Below, one piece after another: positions 59,876-64,000 of a DNA stretch of 64,000 nucleotides. Source of the DNA: Paenibacillus sp. UNC451MF. GTDB lineage: Bacteria > Bacillota > Bacilli > Paenibacillales > NBRC-103111. The position numbers and the translations under genes are program-made. The DNA lies in the NCBI RefSeq assembly GCF_000686845.1, contig NZ_JMLS01000002.1, forward strand, positions 62,001-126,000, read 5' to 3'. The notes beneath the pieces were generated by a model. It had not been told where the DNA came from, searched no databases, and saw nothing but the letters and a program-made list of their open reading frames with translations. Every line of letters begins with the position of its first letter. The stretch's first letter is position 1.

Positions 59876-61051
59876 GTGAATAGTGATCACCCTGTGAAAG
59901 CGCTCGAAAAGAAAAATGAACTTGACCCTCAGCAGCTGCTCCGGATTATTTTTGACTATGCATCCAAAATAACAAATGAGCGACGCTTGGATTATTTGCT
60001 TCTCTTGATGGCGGATATGGGAAGAGAAATGATCTTAGCTGATCGGTGTACCGTGTGGCTGCTGGATAAACAAAAAAATGAGTTGTATTCCAAGGTTGCC
60101 CATGGGGTCCCACCGCTTAGAATGCCTGCCAGTGCCGGCCTTGTCGGTCACTCCATCGCTGCCGGATCACCTATTTTCATTAATGACGCCTATGAAAACG
60201 TCGAATATAAGGAAGTACTGCTAAGCGGAGCCATAGCCATGGATAAGCAGACCGGGTACCGCACCAAATCATTGATGGTTATTCCGTTTCACAATAACGA
60301 AGGCGAAATCATGGGAGCGTTTCAGGCTGTAAATAAGCTGACCGCGGATGAAGCATTTTCCGAAAAAGACGTTGAATATTTGTCTCTGGCGGCATCCTAT
60401 GCAGGGAAATCGCTCGAGTCCGCGCTGCTATCCCATGAAATCGAGGAAACACAAAAAGAAATCATTTATATGATGGGAGAAATCGGTGAAAGCCGCTCCA
60501 AGGAAACCGGCAACCACGTGAAGCGCGTTGCGGAATATTCATACATAATAGCCCTCGGTCTCGGAATGAGTCAAGAGGAGGCCGAGCTTTTGAAAATTGC
60601 TTCTCCGATGCACGATATCGGCAAAGTGGCCATACCCGACGAGCTATTGAAAAAGCCAGGCAAGCTGACTGTTGAAGAGTTCAACGTAATGAAAACCCAT
60701 GCCGAGATTGGATATGGGCTGCTCAAAAACTCCAGCAGGCGAATCTTAAGAACAGCTGCCATTGTAGCACATCAGCATCATGAAAAGTGGAATGGGACCG
60801 GCTATCCTCTTGGGCTGAAGGGCGAGGAAATCCATATTTACGGCAGAATTACGGCTATTGCCGATGTGTTCGATGCCTTGGGTACTCAACGGGTCTACAA
60901 GGAAGCATGGGAGCTTGATCGTATTCTTACCTTGTTCCATGAGGAACGCGGACAGCACTTCGACCCTCGGGTTGTTGATACGTTCATGGAGCATTTGCCT
61001 CGATTGCTGGAAGTGCGGGAGGCTTACTCCGATTCCATGCCCGTAACATAA
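59876..61051 (+). CDS. GAF-HD-GYP domain phosphodiesterase
   Basis: A 391-residue predicted c-di-GMP hydrolase with a sensor. GAF domain about 25-185 (DRCTVWLLDKQKNELYSKVA, SLMVIPFHNNEGEIMGAFQ), a linking helix, and an HD-GYP domain about 200-375 with KETGNHVKRV, MHDIGKVAI, HQHHEKWNGTGYPLGLKG and AIADVFDAL. The start is GTG at 59876 with GGGAGG 8 nt upstream; the frame extends to 59828. Monocistronic. Confidence 0.9.
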   Translation: MNSDHPVKALEKKNELDPQQLLRIIFDYASKITNERRLDYLLLLMADMGREMILADRCTVWLLDKQKNELYSKVAHGVPPLRMPASAGLVGHSIAAGSPIFINDAYENVEYKEVLLSGAIAMDKQTGYRTKSLMVIPFHNNEGEIMGAFQAVNKLTADEAFSEKDVEYLSLAASYAGKSLESALLSHEIEETQKEIIYMMGEIGESRSKETGNHVKRVAEYSYIIALGLGMSQEEAELLKIASPMHDIGKVAIPDELLKKPGKLTVEEFNVMKTHAEIGYGLLKNSSRRILRTAAIVAHQHHEKWNGTGYPLGLKGEEIHIYGRITAIADVFDALGTQRVYKEAWELDRILTLFHEERGQHFDPRVVDTFMEHLPRLLEVREAYSDSMPVT

Positions 61052-61055
61052 TAAC

Positions 61056-61085
61056 AAAACAGCCATGCGAATGCATGGCTGTTTT
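61056..61085. terminator. Bidirectional terminator, HD-GYP gene / DinG-like gene
   Basis: AAAACAGCCATGC / GCATGGCTGTTTT, perfect 13-bp stem with a 4-nt loop. Confidence 0.93.
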
Positions 61086-61086
61086 A

Positions 61087-63054
61087 TTACATCGTCAGAG
61101 AAGGCTCCACAGTTTCCTTCCATTGCACTCCCGGCGGCATCAAAGCCGCGATGTGTTCCCACACAGCGTCCAGCTCCGGATTCTCCTCGCTGAAAATCGC
61201 TATAATGCCACGGTCCTCACGGGAACGGATCAAACGCCCCATTCCTTGTTTTAGTCGAAGCAGCATATACGGTAAATCAACCTCATCGAAAGGAGCGCTG
61301 GACGCCTGCCGTTTGGCCATAAAGACCGGATCTTGAGGAGGGAAAGGAAGTGACCAAATAATCACGTTAGATAATGAAGGCCCCGGCACATCCAACCCTT
61401 CCCATAAGCTGACCGCGCACAGGATACTATGCTCGTCATTTTGGAAAGCGGCTATCAGATGGCTAATTTCTTGTTCTCCTTCAAATCCGAAACGCATGCC
61501 TCCGCATTCTGGATAATTAACAATTTCTTTCTTGAATCGCTGCAGCTCATCTTTGGTCGGAAACAGGATCAAGGCTCTTCCTTCCGTTTGAACCAATAAG
61601 CGGACGGCCGTCTTCATTTTCTCAGAGAACGTTCCCTTGAAGGACCATTTGGGCACGATAACCTCCATTTGATTCTCATAATCATAGGACGAAGCCACAG
61701 AAAAAGACAAATACTTGTCAATGCCCAGACTGTCCGCTACATAATCAAAAGAACCGTCAACCGATAACGTAGCAGAAGAAAATACGACCGGCATTTGAGA
61801 GCTGAATACTCCCTCACGCAGCACTTCTTTGACCATTCTCGGCATAATCACCAGAGATAGCCCATTAACGCTTTCGGTTACCCAGCAGATCACGTTATCA
61901 GATCCGTGAAATAGAGCAAGCGCCTTTTGCATCATTTCCAAGTGCTCTTCAACAATGCGCAGCTCGTATTCATTCAAGGTAAACAGCTCGCTTTCAAAAA
62001 CAAGCTCTTCCTCAATCTCTGTTAACACATTTTGAAACTTCTTAATTTCTTGAAGCAGCTGATCATTCAATAGAACCTGCTTTCGTTCTGAACCTACAAT
62101 CGCTTTGCTCTGGCTCTCCAGCACCTCGAACATCATTTCACTCTGCATAATAGCTTCATCAATGAATACAGCCAACGATTCTCGTACCTCTCCTTTTAGA
62201 AGCCTTGTAATAAGCTCCTCAAATACTACATGCTTCAGTTTATAGGTCAGTGCCTTTTGAGCAGCAGATTCGAGTAAATGCCCTTCGTCAAAAACAACAG
62301 CGCAATGTTCCGGGAGCAAAGGCAGCTGGCCTTCACGCTTCCTTCCCTCATACGTCCACACATGCTCCATGTAGAAATCATGAGAGCAAATGATTAAATC
62401 GCCTGCTTTGCGATAATGGTCTCGTGAAAGCGTCTGACCACAGCGGTGACGTCTATCGCACACGAAGCAGTCCTGAAAGGAATCCCAGTTCATCTTGTTC
62501 CATTGTTGGTCGTTTAGCTGCGGATAGTTTTTCCGGTCCCCATAGGCATAGAACGATTGTAACGTCTCACTAGAATGAACGAACTCAGGCAGCTCTTCGT
62601 ACACCTCACCGTAGGTGTCTATGTCTTCATGTCCTAATCTTGCTTCATCCAGCTTGACCAGGCACACATACTGATCGGGGGACTTGCCCAATCTAGCATC
62701 AATCGCCATACCCAAATAACGCGACAGCTTGGCGATATCTCCTTCCGGCTTCACCAGCTGCTCAATCAGCGATTCGTCCGCACAGGCGATAACTGCTGGC
62801 TTTCTCATATATCGTGCGTAGCATATGGAATATAGCAAGTACACCAATGTTTTGCCCGTACCTACTCCCGCTTCTGCGAAAATGGTCTGTTTCTCCGCAA
62901 ATGCCCTCTCAAGCTGAAAGGCCATATAAATTTGTTCATCACGAACCTCAAAACCGGACTCCGGTAAAATATCATAAAATACATCCGCTATCCAATTCCC
63001 CACCTGTTGAATAAAAGGCTGAGAATGGTCATATTCAAAAGGATACCGCTTCAA
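61087..63054 (-). CDS. DinG/YoaA-like ATP-dependent DNA helicase
   Basis: A 655-residue superfamily 2, XPD-like helicase. Walker A EAGVGTGKT (about residue 61-69), the DEGH box in VVFDEGHLLES, FSSATLS, ILFPTKDELQRF and the motif VI RLKQGMGRLIRS. Cysteines in DQYVCLVK and CFVCDRRHRCG are placed to bind an iron-sulfur cluster, as in DinG and XPD. No exonuclease domain is fused, unlike Bacillus DinG. Start is TTG at 63054 behind GGGGG. Roles in R-loop or damage processing are inferred from the family. Confidence 0.88.
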   Translation of the reverse strand: MKRYPFEYDHSQPFIQQVGNWIADVFYDILPESGFEVRDEQIYMAFQLERAFAEKQTIFAEAGVGTGKTLVYLLYSICYARYMRKPAVIACADESLIEQLVKPEGDIAKLSRYLGMAIDARLGKSPDQYVCLVKLDEARLGHEDIDTYGEVYEELPEFVHSSETLQSFYAYGDRKNYPQLNDQQWNKMNWDSFQDCFVCDRRHRCGQTLSRDHYRKAGDLIICSHDFYMEHVWTYEGRKREGQLPLLPEHCAVVFDEGHLLESAAQKALTYKLKHVVFEELITRLLKGEVRESLAVFIDEAIMQSEMMFEVLESQSKAIVGSERKQVLLNDQLLQEIKKFQNVLTEIEEELVFESELFTLNEYELRIVEEHLEMMQKALALFHGSDNVICWVTESVNGLSLVIMPRMVKEVLREGVFSSQMPVVFSSATLSVDGSFDYVADSLGIDKYLSFSVASSYDYENQMEVIVPKWSFKGTFSEKMKTAVRLLVQTEGRALILFPTKDELQRFKKEIVNYPECGGMRFGFEGEQEISHLIAAFQNDEHSILCAVSLWEGLDVPGPSLSNVIIWSLPFPPQDPVFMAKRQASSAPFDEVDLPYMLLRLKQGMGRLIRSREDRGIIAIFSEENPELDAVWEHIAALMPPGVQWKETVEPSLTM

Positions 63055-63085
63055 AGTTAATTTGCCCCCATGATGTTCAAGATGA

Positions 63086-63118
63086 TAAAAAGGATACTGG
63101 AATCCCTCCCGTATCCTT
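63086..63118 (-). terminator. Terminator of the FAH-family gene
   Basis: AAGGATAC / GTATCCTT with a 13-nt loop, followed on the minus strand by TTTTT. Confidence 0.8.
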
Positions 63119-63126
63119 AATCTTTA

Positions 63127-63756
63127 TTAAACCAATTGAATCGTAAATTCTCCGAACAGCTCTTCGCCCCATAGAAGCTCCATACGCTCACCGGATGACA
63201 CGGCTGCAACCCCTGCCGGTGTACCGGTATAAATAATATCCCCAATGCCTAGCCCATAATGCTTGGCTATGTAATCAACAATGACTTGAAGGTTAAATAT
63301 CATATCATTGATATTTCCACGCTGTGCCTCCACCCCATTGCGACGTAAAGAAAACTCCGTTTTCTTGATTTCGTCAAATCCCGGAAAGCTATGAAATTGG
63401 GTGACTGCAGCCGAGTTCAGAAATCCTTTGGCAGGCAACCAAGGCTGACCCTTCTTCTTAATAACCGATTGCACATCGCGAAGAGTAAAATCAATACCTA
63501 GCGCCATTTTGTCGACCAATTGATCCACCGTTACTCCTGGCTTGTAGTCAGCGCCTATGTGTAGAACCAGCTCCGTTTCAAAGTGAACTTCTCCACGGTC
63601 ACCTGGAAGTGCAATAGGCTGTCCTTGTATGGATGCTAGCGCATGAGTTGGTTTGGTAAAAATCATCGGTTCATCGGGCACTTCATTCCCCAATTCTGCA
63701 GCATGCAGACCGTAGTTGCGGCCGACGCAGTATATATTGCGAATGGATTCCATCAT
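63127..63756 (-). CDS. Fumarylacetoacetate hydrolase family protein
   Basis: A 209-residue enzyme of the FAH superfamily. IYCVGRNYGLHAAELGNEVP, PMIFTKPTHAL, the metal ligands in EVHFETELVLHIG and GIDFTLRDVQ, and IIYTGTPAGVA are typical. Members act as acylpyruvate hydrolases, oxaloacetate decarboxylases or isomerases; which one is not clear. Start codon ATG 63756 (6 nt from AAAGGA) or the next ATG 63753. Stands alone. Confidence 0.88.
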   Translation of the reverse strand: MMESIRNIYCVGRNYGLHAAELGNEVPDEPMIFTKPTHALASIQGQPIALPGDRGEVHFETELVLHIGADYKPGVTVDQLVDKMALGIDFTLRDVQSVIKKKGQPWLPAKGFLNSAAVTQFHSFPGFDEIKKTEFSLRRNGVEAQRGNINDMIFNLQVIVDYIAKHYGLGIGDIIYTGTPAGVAAVSSGERMELLWGEELFGEFTIQLV

Positions 63757-63865
63757 AGTCATTCCTTTGCTCTCAATATAGTCACATTTCTTTAGCATAA
63801 TCGAATAGCGCCAAAATCTCAATGGCAGCCTTATTTAGGAGGCACTCATTCATCCTCATTGAAAA

Positions 63866-63901
63866 AAGTGAAGGCATCTATTTATAAGATATCCTTCACT
63901 T
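63866..63901 (-). terminator. Terminator of the gene at the right edge
   Basis: AAGTGAAGG / CCTTCACTT with an 18-nt loop and a T6 tail on the minus strand, 10 bp past the stop of the partial gene. Confidence 0.8.
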
Positions 63902-63911
63902 GAGGCATACG

Positions 63912-64000
63912 TTACTCCTGCTTATTGCCCGAGTCCGGAGTAGGCGACGGTTTGGGCGAGGTCTTCGGCTTCGCAGTCGGTTTCGGGGTCGGCGTAGGGG
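63912..64000 (-). CDS. C-terminal end of a Pro/Thr/Lys-rich protein (partial)
   Basis: The minus strand is open from the window edge to TAA at 63914-63912 and encodes a repetitive tail: PTPTPKPTAKPKTSPKPSPTP then DSGNKQE without the usual domain. Such PT/KP tails are linkers or cell-wall-spanning ends of exported proteins. The domain that would identify it lies beyond 64000. A terminator follows directly, which supports a real gene. Confidence 0.7.
   Translation of the reverse strand, partial: PTPTPKPTAKPKTSPKPSPTPDSGNKQE

Overview
The window looks like chromosomal DNA of a low-to-mid-GC, spore-forming Firmicute, most likely a Paenibacillus or close relative. The grounds are strong GGAGG-type ribosome sites, many TTG and GTG starts, and a gene set typical of Bacillales: YpuF, RelQ, YugP, YitT, DUF3906, the sesquarterpene synthase YtpB, a YjcZ-like peptide, a GltC-like LysR protein and a Bacillus-type 6S RNA. 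The genus is inferred from content, not from a marker gene. No phage, insertion sequence, CRISPR array, rRNA or tRNA was seen.

Left part (1-12 kb, nearly all minus strand): a frameshifted HD-GYP gene at the edge; a pyrD-relQ-ypuF operon; an L,D-transpeptidase; a second HD-GYP protein; and a three-gene cassette encoding a membrane CHASE2-adenylate/guanylate cyclase, an exported FecR-domain protein and an exported NHL-repeat protein. Next come ferredoxin and a coupled queF-polY-mobB cluster (12-14.6 kb), divergent from citramalate synthase. The 16-26 kb stretch holds a thioredoxin-like protein, an MFS exporter, a JAMM peptidase, an amt-DUF294-exonuclease series with a candidate GlnR/TnrA box upstream, a MerR regulator, YugP, and a LysR/tpx pair. 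At 26-31 kb are xylR and xylB flanking a xylO-like operator, a transaldolase, 6S RNA and a YesL-like protein.

The middle (31-47 kb) carries the DEAD-box helicase CshA, a DUF4178-DUF4247 pair, YitT, TatA, two paralogous MFS permeases, a DUF4015 glycosidase-like protein, ung, an FMN reductase, a peroxiredoxin, pfkA, a YtpB-like terpene synthase with a coupled unknown gene, and a MATE-like transporter.

The right part (47-64 kb) holds a MacAB-like exporter preceded by a large imperfect inverted repeat, a nitroreductase, a cold-shock protein, a yybP-ykoY (Mn2+) riboswitch upstream of a TerC exporter that ends in an AbrB-like tail, an oligoendopeptidase with a possible exported isoform, LapA, a PAS-GGDEF protein, DUF92, a GAF-HD-GYP protein, a DinG-like helicase, a fumarylacetoacetase-family protein and the end of a Pro/Thr/Lys-rich protein.

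Most genes are housekeeping. Themes that tie them together are second messengers (three HD-GYP proteins and one GGDEF for c-di-GMP, a class III cyclase, a (p)ppGpp synthetase), envelope and export functions, and pentose and nitrogen assimilation. The least ordinary items are the cyclase-FecR-NHL cassette, the transporter-nucleotidyltransferase-exonuclease series, the TerC-AbrB fusion and the structured element at 47.1 kb.
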